Origin: a bacterium
Lineage (GTDB): Bacteria > Myxococcota_A > Bradymonadia > UBA7976 > UBA1532
Length of the DNA stretch: 64,000 nucleotides
Reading direction: 5' to 3'
NCBI GenBank assembly: GCA_030427205.1
Contig: JAUHXC010000017.1
Coordinates: forward strand, 124,001-188,000
A program made the translations under genes and the position numbers. The notes beneath the pieces are model-generated. The model did not search any database and was not told the DNA's origin. It saw only the letters and a program-made list of their open reading frames with translations. Below are positions 32,421 through 42,700 of the stretch, piece after piece. Position 1 is the first letter of the stretch. Each line of letters opens with the position of its first letter.

Positions 32421-33347
32421 TCAGGGCGCGCGGCAGCGGCAGACGAAGTCATTGGCCGCCGCGTCGCAGCCGCGGGCGTCGTTGCGCTGGCACGAGTTGT
32501 CGTTCTCGTCCCACGCGGCGGCGCAGATCATGCCCTGGGCGGCGCAGACGGCGGTGCACGACGCGTCGCCCGGCGGGTCGACGAAGAACTCGCACCACGG
32601 CGCCGCGCCCTCGTAGCCGCCGCTGCAATAGCGCCGGGCCACCTGAGGATCGAAGTCCTCGCACTCCGGCGGCGCCGAGCAGACGCCGTCGATGTTGCAT
32701 ACGCCGTGGGTATGGCACGGCTGGCCGATCCGCTCGATGACCTCGGGCGGGGCGAGGCCGGCGCAGCCGACCATCTCGGCGCACGGGCCGTCGGTGATAC
32801 GGGCCACCTCGACGCGCACCGTCTCGCCGCAGAGGTCGTCGGCGGTGGCGCAGACGCCCACGTCGAGGCAGCCGCCGGCATCGCCCGGGTCGCGGCGGGT
32901 CTCGTAGCAGACGATGTCGCCGTCCTCCGAGACCTGCGCGTAGGCCAGCTCTTCGCCGCACTCGACCGGCGGGCACTGGGCGTCGGTCTCCGGGGCTTGC
33001 GGCGCGCCGTCGGGGCCGCAGATCGAGCAGACGCCGAGGCGGGTGAAGGGCTCGCAGGGCTCATCCGGCGGGTCCTGGGGCGGCGGGTCCTGCGGCGGCG
33101 GGTCCTGCGGCGGCGGCTCCTGGGGGTCGTCGGGCGGATCCTCGGCGCCCTGCGGCGGGTTGACCGGCCCCGGCGGATCGGGGGTCGGCGCCGCGTCGAC
33201 GCCGCCGTCGATGGCGCCGGACGCCGTCTGGGGATCAGTCGGGTCGTCGACCGGCTCGCCGCCGGCGCAGCCGACGATCAGGGCGCAACCGGCGAGCAGC
33301 GCGGCGCGGCGCATGAGGACGGGGCTTCGGGCGGGGTTGATGGTCAT
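32421..33347 (-). CDS. cysteine-rich lipoprotein with Pro/Asp/Gln repeat linker
   Basis: The 308-residue product has a signal peptide ending in ALIVGC; ATG 33347 was taken, with 33314 an alternative that gives a shorter n-region. An acidic proline-rich linker with QDPPP repeats (about 75-95) separates the anchor from a C-terminal domain with ~25 cysteines (CEPFTRLGVCSICGPDG, CHTHGVCNIDGVCS, CCR-like end CRCRAP). Spacing suggests disulfide-bonded secreted modules as in other myxobacterial surface lipoproteins. The function is unknown. It converges with the hydrolase (10-base gap). Confidence 0.8.
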   Translation of the reverse strand: MTINPARSPVLMRRAALLAGCALIVGCAGGEPVDDPTDPQTASGAIDGGVDAAPTPDPPGPVNPPQGAEDPPDDPQEPPPQDPPPQDPPPQDPPDEPCEPFTRLGVCSICGPDGAPQAPETDAQCPPVECGEELAYAQVSEDGDIVCYETRRDPGDAGGCLDVGVCATADDLCGETVRVEVARITDGPCAEMVGCAGLAPPEVIERIGQPCHTHGVCNIDGVCSAPPECEDFDPQVARRYCSGGYEGAAPWCEFFVDPPGDASCTAVCAAQGMICAAAWDENDNSCQRNDARGCDAAANDFVCRCRAP

Positions 33348-33459
33348 GGTCCGGGCTGATGCAACCGGCGTTCCGGCGTCCAGCCCGCGCCCCGCGGTCA
33401 GCCGAGGTCTGTCGTCCGGGGTCGCCCGACCCCAGCGGCCCGCAGGCGCCGCCCCGACG

Positions 33460-34326
33460 TCAGGCGAAGACCACCGTCTTGTTGGCGTAGCGGATCACCC
33501 GGTCGTCCAGGTGCCAGCCCACCGCCCGGGCGAGCACCTGCCGCTCGACGTCCCGCCCCTTGCGCACCAGATCGCGCACCGCGTCGCGATGACCCACCCG
33601 CACGACGTCCTGCTCGATGATCGGCCCCTCGTCCAGCTCGGCGGTCACGTAGTGGGCCGTCGCGCCGATGAGCTTCACCCCGCGGGCGTGGGCCCGGTGG
33701 TAGGGCTTGCTGCCGATGAACGACGGCAGGAACGAGTGGTGGATGTTGATGACATCCCCCGAGAACCCTTCGAGAAAGTCGGCGGTGAGGATCTGCATGT
33801 AGCGGGCGAGCACGACGAGGTCGACGCGGTGCTCGGCGAGCAGCTCGAGCTGGCGCGCCTCGGCGGCGGCCTTGCCGCCACGGGGCACCGGGATGTGGTG
33901 ATAGGGCACGCCGAAGTGCTCGGCGATGGGCGCGCAGTCGGGGTGGTTGCCCGCCACGAACGGGATCTCGCAGCGCAGCTCGCCCGCCTCGTGGCGCTGC
34001 AGCAGGTCGTAGATGCAGTGGCGGTACTTCGAGACGAAGATCGCCATGCGCGGCGTCTCGCCGGCGTAGCGCAGGTGCCAGCGCATGCCGAAGCGCTCGG
34101 CCACCTCGCCGATGCCCCGCTCGAGGCTCACCCGGTCGGTATGCAGCGCCCGGGTATCGAAGCGGATGCGCTGGAAGAACTTGCCCGCCCGGGCATCGGC
34201 GTGCTGGTCGGCGTCGAGGATGTTCGCCCCGTGGCCGTAGAGCAGCTGGGCCAGGGCGGCGACGAGCCCCGGGCGGTCGGCGCAGTGTACGCGCAGGGTG
34301 GCGGTGTGGGCCCGATCGGCGGCCAT
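33460..34326 (-). CDS. purU: formyltetrahydrofolate deformylase
   Basis: A 288-residue enzyme that hydrolyses 10-formyl-tetrahydrofolate to formate and tetrahydrofolate, balancing one-carbon pools. The N-terminal ACT domain (LRVHCADRPGLVAALAQLLY) covers about 5-85. The formyltransferase-fold domain has MAIFVSKYRHCIYDLL, EIPFVAGNHPD and YMQILTADF. The catalytic Asn-His segment is INIHHSFLPSF with GSKPYHRAHARG, and the catalytic Asp is in HYVTAELDEGPIIEQD. Its length matches the family. ATG 34326 was chosen because the upstream extension to 34386 has no homology. It lies downstream of the TetR gene on the same strand, behind a likely terminator. Confidence 0.95.
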   Translation of the reverse strand: MAADRAHTATLRVHCADRPGLVAALAQLLYGHGANILDADQHADARAGKFFQRIRFDTRALHTDRVSLERGIGEVAERFGMRWHLRYAGETPRMAIFVSKYRHCIYDLLQRHEAGELRCEIPFVAGNHPDCAPIAEHFGVPYHHIPVPRGGKAAAEARQLELLAEHRVDLVVLARYMQILTADFLEGFSGDVINIHHSFLPSFIGSKPYHRAHARGVKLIGATAHYVTAELDEGPIIEQDVVRVGHRDAVRDLVRKGRDVERQVLARAVGWHLDDRVIRYANKTVVFA

Positions 34327-34399
34327 GGGGCGACTCCCGGCTGAGGTTCGGCCGCCATCCTGCGCGCCGGGCGGCCTCGACTCCACTTTTTGGGCGTTT

Positions 34400-34453
34400 G
34401 CGGTCTGCGCCCGGGCTGGACGCGATCGAGAGAGAGCGCCCGACGCAGACCGC
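34400..34453 (-). terminator. inverted repeat between the TetR and purU genes
   Basis: Perfect 10-bp arms GCGGTCTGCG (34400-34409) and CGCAGACCGC (34444-34453) with a 34-base loop. On the minus strand the second arm is followed by AAACGCCCAAAAAG rather than a T-tract, so termination is not certain. Two direct 12-base copies of CGCTCAGCGCAG (34451, 34465) abut it at the end of the TetR gene. Confidence 0.4.
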
Positions 34454-34467
34454 TCAGCGCAGATCGC

Positions 34468-35112
34468 TCAGCGCAGCGCGAACCCGCGCTCGAGGCAATC
34501 GAGGGCGTCCTCGCCGAGCTGGGTGAGGTCCTCGACGCCGCCGGTCTCGAACCAGTGCCGCATGGTGGCCCGAATGACGCCGATACACGCCCCCGCGATG
34601 ACCCTGGCCCGCACCGCCGACGCCCGGTCGTCGCCGGTGCGGCCCATGATCGTGCGGGCCATGACCGCCTCCCAGTCGCGATCGATCTCCGCCTCGCGGG
34701 CCCGCAGGCTCGGCGTGCGGGCGATGAGCGCCTGCTGGGCGACGAGCTGCTCGCGATGAACCATGTACTCCGGCCCGAAGAGCCGCGTCGCCCGGCGCAG
34801 GGTCTCGAAGGGGTTCTCCGCGTCCGGGGCGTCGGTGAGCACCTTGACGAAGCGCTCGAGGCGCTCGGCCCGGTTGGGGAAGACGAGGTCTTCCTTCGAC
34901 TTGAAGTAGCGGAAGAACGTGCGCCGCGAGACGCCCACCTCGTCGCAGATGTCGTCGAGGGTCGTCTCTTCGAAGCCGTCGTCGTGAAAGCGCCGCTGGG
35001 CGACGTTCACCAACGCCGTGCGCGTCGCCCGTTTGCGGGCCTCCCGGCGCCCGAGGGGCCGGCCGTGCTCGTCGGGCCGCTCGATCAAATTGTGTTCACT
35101 CAATCGTGGCAT
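34468..35112 (-). CDS. TetR-family regulator divergent from the PUFA synthase operon
   Basis: A 214-residue repressor. The N-terminal helix-turn-helix is about 25-75 (ALVNVAQRRFHDDGFEETTL, then DDICDEVGVSRRTFFRYFKS). The all-helical ligand domain follows and ends with an ALDCLERGF helix. ATG 35112 (MPRLSEHNLIERPDEHG) was preferred over an upstream frame to 35172, which would cover the operator. It is read away from pfaD with a 71-base gap, so it most likely controls that operon and itself. An acyl-CoA or fatty-acid effector would be a natural guess but is not shown. Confidence 0.88.
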   Translation of the reverse strand: MPRLSEHNLIERPDEHGRPLGRREARKRATRTALVNVAQRRFHDDGFEETTLDDICDEVGVSRRTFFRYFKSKEDLVFPNRAERLERFVKVLTDAPDAENPFETLRRATRLFGPEYMVHREQLVAQQALIARTPSLRAREAEIDRDWEAVMARTIMGRTGDDRASAVRARVIAGACIGVIRATMRHWFETGGVEDLTQLGEDALDCLERGFALR

Positions 35113-35156
35113 TGCACTCGCCCGACAGAGTATACCGTCGGGCCTCGAACAAAAAA

Positions 35157-35171
35157 TGTCACTCGGTGGCA
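35157..35171. promoter_or_regulatory. candidate TetR operator in the pfaD upstream region
   Basis: TGTCAC-TCG-GTGGCA is an imperfect palindrome (TGNCAC...GTGNCA) 12 bases before the pfaD ATG. A related half-conserved site GTGGCATTGCAC covers the TetR start (35107-35118). A TATACC sequence at 35133-35138 could be part of a -10 region. Confidence 0.45.
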
Positions 35172-35183
35172 CTTCGGGGTGCG

Positions 35184-36773
35184 ATGACCTCCTCCCAGAC
35201 TCAGCCGACGCCCACCGCGGGCTCCGCGGCCCCCGCCTTCACCGCCGACGCGCTGCTGCGAGCCCTCGTGCCCCGCGCCGCGCTGCTCGTGGTGCGCGAC
35301 GCCGCCGGCCGGCCCGGAGTCGCCGCGCCGGGGCCGCTGCCCGCCGGCGTCGACGCCACCGCGCACCTGCCGCCGATGTATCCCGAGTGGCTCGGCGACC
35401 GCGGCTTCGGCGAGGTGCACGGCTGCCGCTTCCCCTACGTGACCGGCGCGATGGCCAACGGCATCGCCACCGTCGAGCTGGTCTGCGCCGCCGCCCGCGC
35501 CGGCTGCCTGGGCTTCTTCGGCGCGGCGGGCCTCGACCCCGCGCGCATCGAGCAGGCCATCGACCGGCTCGAAGCCGCGCTCGATCCCGCCGGGCTGCCC
35601 TGGGGCAGCAACCTCATCCACAACCCGCACGAGCCCGATCAGGAGGCGGCGGTCGCCGACCTCTACATCCGCCGCGGCGTGCGCCGGGTCTCGGCGGCGG
35701 CCTACATGGCGCTGACCCCGGCCCTGGTGCGCTACGCCGCCAGCGGCCTGCGCGTGGGGCCGGCGGGCATCGAGCGGCGGCATCACGTCTTCGCCAAGAT
35801 CTCGCACCCCGACGTGGCCCGGCACTTCATGCAGCCGGCGCCGGCGGCCATGCTCGACGGGCTCGTCGCCCGCGGCCTGCTCAGCGCCGACGAGGCCCGG
35901 CTGGCGCGGCAGATCCCGGTGGCCGAAGACATCACCTGCGAGGCCGACTCCGGCGGGCACACCGACAACCGCCCGCTGACGGCGCTCTTGCCGGCGGTCG
36001 CCGCGCTGCGCGACGCCATCACCCGCGAGCGGGGCTATCCGCGGCCCATCCGCGTCGGCGCCGCGGGCGGCCTGGGCACGCCGTCGGCGATCGCCGCCGC
36101 CTTCGGGCTGGGCGCGGCCTATGTGCTCACCGGCAGCGTCAATCAAGCCTGCGTCGAGTCGGGGCTGGCGCCCGACGGGCGGGCGATGCTGGCCAAGGCC
36201 GACATCGGCGACGTGGTCATGGCCCCCGCCGCCGACATGTTCGAGATGGGCGTCGAGGTGCAGGTGCTCAAGCGCGGCACCTTCTTCGCGATGCGCGGGC
36301 GCAAGCTCTTCGAGCTGTACCGCGCGTATCCGTCGCTCGAGGCCATCCCCGCCGACCAGCGGGCCCGGGTCGAGAAGCAGATCCTGCGCGCCGACTTCGC
36401 CGAGGCCTGGGCCGCGACCCGCGACTTCTGGCAGCGCCGCGACCCGCGCGAGATCGAGCGCGCCGAGCGCGACCCCAAGCACCGCATGGCGCTGGTCTTC
36501 CGGGCCTATCTCGGCCAGGCCAGCAAGTGGGCCATCGCCGGGCGGGCCGATCGCGCCGCCGACTATCAGATCTGGTGCGGCCCGGCCATGGGCGCCTTCA
36601 ACGCCTGGGTGCGCGGCTCGTTCCTCGAGCCCGCCGAGAGCCGGCAGGTGGCCCAGGTGGCCCTCAACCTGCTCGAAGGGGCCGCGCTGATCACCCGCGC
36701 CCACCAGCTGCGCACCTTCGGCGTGCCCATGCCCGCCGCCGCTTTTGCCTTCCGCCCCCGTCCGCTCGCCTGA
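35184..36773 (+). CDS. pfaD: PUFA synthase enoyl reductase (PfaD; myxobacterial Pfa1)
   Basis: A 529-residue FMN-dependent enoyl reductase of the nitronate-monooxygenase-like TIM-barrel class that serves PUFA synthases in trans. It reduces the enoyl-ACP made by the dehydratases. Visible landmarks are FPYVTGAMANGIATVELVCA, CLGFFGAAGLDP, GSNLIHNPHEPDQE, AEDITCEADSGGHTDNRPL, IRVGAAGGLGTPSAIAAAF, VLTGSVNQACVESG and ASKWAIAGR, all typical of PfaD/OmegaD. Length is as usual. It is first in the operon, 15 bases before the next gene, as in myxobacterial pfa clusters where the reductase gene comes first. Confidence 0.95.
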   Translation: MTSSQTQPTPTAGSAAPAFTADALLRALVPRAALLVVRDAAGRPGVAAPGPLPAGVDATAHLPPMYPEWLGDRGFGEVHGCRFPYVTGAMANGIATVELVCAAARAGCLGFFGAAGLDPARIEQAIDRLEAALDPAGLPWGSNLIHNPHEPDQEAAVADLYIRRGVRRVSAAAYMALTPALVRYAASGLRVGPAGIERRHHVFAKISHPDVARHFMQPAPAAMLDGLVARGLLSADEARLARQIPVAEDITCEADSGGHTDNRPLTALLPAVAALRDAITRERGYPRPIRVGAAGGLGTPSAIAAAFGLGAAYVLTGSVNQACVESGLAPDGRAMLAKADIGDVVMAPAADMFEMGVEVQVLKRGTFFAMRGRKLFELYRAYPSLEAIPADQRARVEKQILRADFAEAWAATRDFWQRRDPREIERAERDPKHRMALVFRAYLGQASKWAIAGRADRAADYQIWCGPAMGAFNAWVRGSFLEPAESRQVAQVALNLLEGAALITRAHQLRTFGVPMPAAAFAFRPRPLA

Positions 36774-36788
36774 GCCGAGGTCATCGAC

Positions 36789-39700
36789 ATGTCCCAGACG
36801 CCGCCGTCACCGGCCAGCCAGCCCATCGCCGTCGTGGGGGTCAGCGCCTTCTTCCCCGGCTCGCTCGACGCCACCGGGTTCTGGCGCGACATCCTCGCCG
36901 GGCGCGACCTCATCGACGACGTGCCGCCCAGCCACTGGCTCGTCGAAGACTATTACGACCCCGACCCCAGCGCGCCGGACAAGACCTACGCCCGCCGCGG
37001 CGGCTTCTTGAAGCACGTCGACTTCGACGCGCTCGGCTGGGGCGTGCCGCCGAACATCATCCCGGCCACCGACACCTCGCAGCTGCTGGCGTTGATCCTG
37101 GCGCGTCGGGTGCTCGAAGACGCCGCGGGCGGTCAGTTCGAGTCGATGGACCGCTCGCGCATCTCGGTCATCCTGGGGGTGACCTCGGCCCAGGAGCTGC
37201 TGGCGTCGATGGTCAGCCGCCTGCAGCGGCCGGTCTGGGTCAAGGCGCTGCGCGAGTCGGGCCTGCCCGAAGACGAGGTGCAGGCCGCCTGCGACCGCAT
37301 CGCGGCCCACTACACCCCGTGGCAGGAGAGCAGCTTCCCCGGGCTGCTGGGCAACGTGGTCGCCGGGCGCATCGCCAACCGGCTGAACACCGGCGGCACC
37401 AACTGCGTGACCGACGCCGCCTGCGCGTCGACGTTCTCGGCGCTGGCCATGGGCATCTCCGAGCTGCAGCTGGGCACCAGCGACATGGTGATCAGCGGCG
37501 GGGTCGACACGCTCAACGACATCTTCATGTTCATGTGCTTCTCCAAGACCCCCGCGCTGAGCGCCAGCGGCGACTGCCGGCCGTTCTCCGACAAGGCCGA
37601 CGGCACGATGCTCGGTGAGGGGCTGGGCATGGTCGCGCTCAAGCGGCTGGCCGACGCCGAGCGGGACGGCGACCGGATCTACGCGGTCATCCGCGGGGTC
37701 GGCACGTCGTCGGACGGGCGCTCGAAGAGCGTCTACGCGCCGGTCTCGGCGGGTCAGGCCAACGCGCTGCGCCGGGCCTACGACCGCGCGGGCTACGGCC
37801 CCGAGACCGTCGAGCTCGTCGAGGCCCACGGCACCGGCACCATCGCCGGCGACGCCGCCGAGTTCGAAGGCCTGCGCATGGTCTTCGACGCCGCCGAGCG
37901 CAGCGATCGCCAGTGGTGCGCCCTGGGCAGCGTCAAGTCGCAGATCGGCCACACCAAGGCCGCCGCCGGCGCCGCCGGGCTGTTCAAGGCGATCATGGCC
38001 CTGCACCACAAGGTGCTGCCGCCGACCATCAAGATCGAGCAGCCCAACCCCAAGCTGCGCCTCGAAGAGAGCCCGTTCGCGCTCAATACCCGCGCCCGGC
38101 CGTGGATCCGCGGCGCCGATCACCCGCGGCGGGCCTCGGTCAGCTCGTTCGGCTTCGGCGGCTCGAACTTCCACGTGACCCTCGAGGAGTACACCGGCGC
38201 GACGCCCGCCGAGCGCCTCGATCCGATCGAACAGCGGCTGGTCTTGATCTCGGCCGCCGACGGCCCGCGGGTCGCCGCCGAGGCCCGCGCGCTGGCCGAG
38301 CGCTGCCGCACCGACGCCGACCTGCGGTGGCTCGCGCGGCAGAGCCAGCGGGCCTTCGACGCCCACGCCGCCGCCCGCGCGGCGGTGGTCGTCGACGGCG
38401 CCGAGGCCGCGCGCGAGCGGCTTATGGCGCTGGCCGGGCGCATCGAGAAGAGCCCCGCCGAAGCCCTGCGCCTGCCCGACGGCAGCGTCTACGCCACCGG
38501 CCCGCACGCCGGCGAGGTGGCCTTCGTCTTCCCGGGGCAGGGCAGCCAGGCGGTCGACATGGGCGCCGAGCTGGCCATGGCCTTCGACGCCGCCCGCGCG
38601 CCGTGGGATCGCGCCGCCACGCTGGGCATCGACCTGCATGGGGTGAGCTTCCCGCGCACCGGCTTCGCCGACGATCAGGCGGCCCGCGACGCCGCGCGGC
38701 TGACGGCGACCGAGAACGCCCAGCCGGCCATCGGCTGCACCTCGCTGTCGATGCTGGCGCTGCTCGACGCCATGGGCCTCGAGCCGGCGCGGGTCGCCGG
38801 GCACAGCTTCGGCGAGGTCACCGCGCTGTATGCGGCGGGGGTGATCGGGGCCGACGACATGCTGCGCATCGCCCGGCGCCGCGGCGAGCTGATGGCCGCG
38901 GCGTCCAGCGTGCCCGGCGCGATGCTGGCGGTGCGCGCGGACATCGACGCGGTGCGCGCGGTCGCCGAGGCCCACCCGGCGGTGGTGGTCGCCAACCACA
39001 ACGGCCCGCGGCAGGTGGTGCTGTCGGGGCCGGTCGACGCCATCGACGCGGTGCAGAAGAGCCTCGCCGACGCCGGCCTGCGCGGTCGGCGGCTGCCCGT
39101 CTCGACGGCCTTCCACTCGCCGCTGGTGGCCGACGCGCGGGCGCCGTTCGCCGAGTTCCTGGCGGGCGTCGACTTCGCCGCGCCGGCCCGCCCGGTCTAC
39201 GCCAACGTCACCGCCGCGCCGCACGCTGCCGACGGGGTCGAGGCGCGGCTCGCCGAGCAGCTCGTCAGCCCGGTGCGCTTCGTCGAGATGATCGAGGCGA
39301 TGTACGCCGACGGCGTGCGCACCTTCGTCGAGGTCGGGCCGGGGGCGGTGCTCACCGGCTTGATCGGGCGCATCCTGGGCGAGCGCCCGCACCGGGTGGT
39401 GTCGCTCGAGCGCAAGGGGCGCGGCGGCGTCGAGTCGTTCCTGCGGGCGGTGGGCGAGCTGTCGGCCGCCGGGCTGGCGCTCGACGTCGAGGCGCTGTGG
39501 AGCCGCTATCGGGCGCCGATCGATCCGGCGACGGTGAAGAAGGCCCGGCTGGCGGTGCCCATCTGCGGCAGCAACCCCGGCAAGCCCTATCCGCCGCCGG
39601 GCGGCGCCGCCGACCTGCCGCCGCCCAATCCGCCGCGGGCCGTGGCGAAGCCCGCGGCGCCCGCGCCGACGCCGGTCGAGACCGCGCCGACGCCGCCCAG

Positions 39701-42700
39701 GGCCCCTGCGCGCCCCGCTGCGGCCGTCGACCCCAGACCCGCTACACCTGCCCCGGCGCGGCCGATCGCGACCCCCGTGCCCGCCCGGCGGCCCCAGGCG
39801 GCATCGGCGGCTCCGGCGGTCGCGGTGCGCCGGCTCGCCGCGAGCCCGCAGGGCCCGTCGCCCGACTGGCTGCAGGCGTTCGAAGAGACCCAGCGCCAGA
39901 CCGCGCGGGCCCACGCCAGCTACCAGGAGGCGATGGCTCGATCCCACGAGGCCTTCCTCGAGACGATGCAGTCGGGCCTGAGCGGCCTGGCGACGATGCT
40001 CGGCGGCGGCGCGCCGGTCGCGCAGGCGCCGGTTGCGCGGCACCCGGTCGCGCCGAGCCCCGTCGCGCAGGCCCCGATCGCGCAGGCCCCGATCGCGCCC
40101 GCCCCGATCGCGCCCGCCCCGATCGCGCCCGCCCCGGTCGTGGCGACGGCTCCCGCGCCCCGCCCCGTCGCGCCCCGGCCCGCACCGGCAGCGCCCGCCG
40201 CGCCGGCCCGCCCCGCGGTGGACCTGAAGGCGACGATGCTGGCGGTGGTGGCCGAGAAGACGGGCTACCCGGCCGACATGCTGACGCTGGAGATGGACCT
40301 GGAAGGCGACCTGGGGATCGACTCGATCAAGCGGGTGGAGATCCTGGCGGCGGTGCGCGAGGCGGCGCCGGGGCTGCCCGAGCTGGATCCGGGCGTGCTG
40401 GGCACGCTGGCGACGCTGGGCGAGATCGTGGCGCACATGGACGCGGTCCTGCCGTCAGCGCCCGCCGCACCCGCCGCGCCCGCCGCGCCGGCCCGGCCGG
40501 CGGTGGATCTGAAAGCGACGATGCTGGCGGTGGTGGCCGAGAAGACGGGCTATCCGGCCGACATGCTGACGCTGGAGATGGACCTGGAAGGCGACCTGGG
40601 GATCGACTCGATCAAGCGGGTCGAGATCCTGGCGGCGGTGCGCGAGGCGGCGCCGGGTCTGCCCGAGCTGGATCCGGGCGCGCTGGGCACGCTGGCGACG
40701 CTGGGCGAGATCGTGGCGCACATGGACGCGGTCCTGCCGTCAGCGCCGGCCGTGCCCGAGCCGGCCCGGCCGGCGGTGGATCTGAAGGCGACGATGCTGT
40801 CGGTGGTGGCCGAGAAGACGGGCTACCCGGCCGACATGCTGACGCTGGAGATGGACCTGGAAGGCGACCTGGGGATCGACTCGATCAAGCGGGTGGAGAT
40901 CCTGGCGGCGGTGCGCGAGGCGGCGCCGGGGCTGCCCGAGCTGGATCCGGGCGCGCTGGGCACGCTGGCGACGCTGGGCGAGATCGTGGCCCACATGGAC
41001 GCGGTCCTGCCGTCGGCGCCGGCCGGGTCTGCCGCGCCCGCGGCGCCCGCGCCATCCACGGCGGATCTGCAGGCGACGATGCTGGCGGTGGTGGCCGAGA
41101 AGACGGGCTACCCGGCCGACATGCTGCGGCTGGAGATGGACCTCGAGGGCGACCTGGGGATCGACTCGATCAAGCGGGTGGAGATCCTGGCGGCGGTGCG
41201 CGAGGCGGCGCCGGGGCTGCCCGAGCTGGATCCGGGCGTCTTGGGCACGCTGGCGACGCTGGGCGAGATCGTGGCGCACTTGCGGGCGGGCGCCGCGCCG
41301 GTGGCGAGCGCGCCGGCCATGGGCCTCGATCTGCAGCGGGTCATGCTCGACGTCGTGGCCGAGAAGACGGGCTATCCGGCCGATATGCTCGACCTCGAGA
41401 TGGACCTGGAAGGGGATCTGGGGATCGACTCGATCAAGCGGGTGGAGATCCTGGCGGCGGTCCAGGCGGCGGCGCCCGAGCTGCCCGAGATCGAGCCCGC
41501 CGAGCTGGGCGCGCTGCAGACTCTGGGCGCCATCGTCGAGCGCTTCCGCGCCGCCGGGGCCGCGCCGCCCGCGCCGACCAGCGCAACCGATCCGGGCGCG
41601 ACCGCTCCCCGCGGGGCCGCTGCGAGCGAGCCGACGCCGCCGGGCCTGGGCCGCTTCGAGTTGCACCCGGTCGACGCGCCGGCCGCCGGCTTCGCGCTGC
41701 CCGGTCTGTTCGACGGCGACGTCCTGATCACGCCCGACGGCGGCGGCGTCGCCGAGGCGCTGGTCAGCGCGCTGACGGCGGCCGGCGTGTGCGCCCGCGC
41801 GGTCGATAGCCTGCCGGTCGGCGCCGAGCGGGTGATCTTCCTCGGCGGCCTGCGCCCGGTCGCGAGCATCGACGACGCCCTGGCGGTCGATCGTGAGGCC
41901 TTCGCCGCCGCGCGCACCGTGGCGCAGGGCGCGCCGGCGCTGTGGGTGAGCGTGCAGGATACCGGCGGCGCCTTCGGCTTCGCGCCGATGCCCGAGCACC
42001 GCGCGTGGCTCGGCGGGCTGCCGGCCATGACCAAGACCGCCGATCTCGAGTGGCCCGACGCCACGACGCTGGCCGTCGACATCGAGCGCGCCGACCGCGG
42101 CGCCGAGCAGATCGCCGACGCCCTGGCCCACGAGCTGCTGCGCGGCGGCGGCGAGGCCGAGGTGGGCCTGCGGGCCGACGGGCGGCGCATCACGCTGCGC
42201 AGCGTCGCCGTGCCGGTCGAGCGGGCCGACGATGGCTTCGGCGCCGAGAGCGTCTTCGTCGTCTCCGGCGGCGCGCGCGGGGTCACCGCCCGCTGCGTCG
42301 TCGCCTGGGCCGAGGCCACCGCCGCCCGCTTCGCGCTGCTGGGTCGCACGCCGCTGTCCGCCGAGCCGGCCTGCGTCGCGGGTATCGCCGACGACGCCGG
42401 CCTCAAGCGCGCGCTGCTGAGCGACGCCCGCGCGCGGGGTGAGATGCCGACCCCCGCCGCGCTGGGATCGACCGTGCGCCGTATCCTCTCCGGCCGCGAG
42501 ATCCGCGCGACGCTGGCGGCGATCGAGGCCGCCGGCGGGCAGGCGCGCTACGTGGCGGTGGACGTCACCGATGGCCCGGCCGTCGCCGCCGCCCTCGACG
42601 GCGTGCGCGCCGAGTGGGGCCCGATCACCGGCGTGGTGCACGGGGCGGGCGTGCTGGCCGACAAGCGCATCGCCGAGAAGACCGACGCCCAGTTCGAGCG

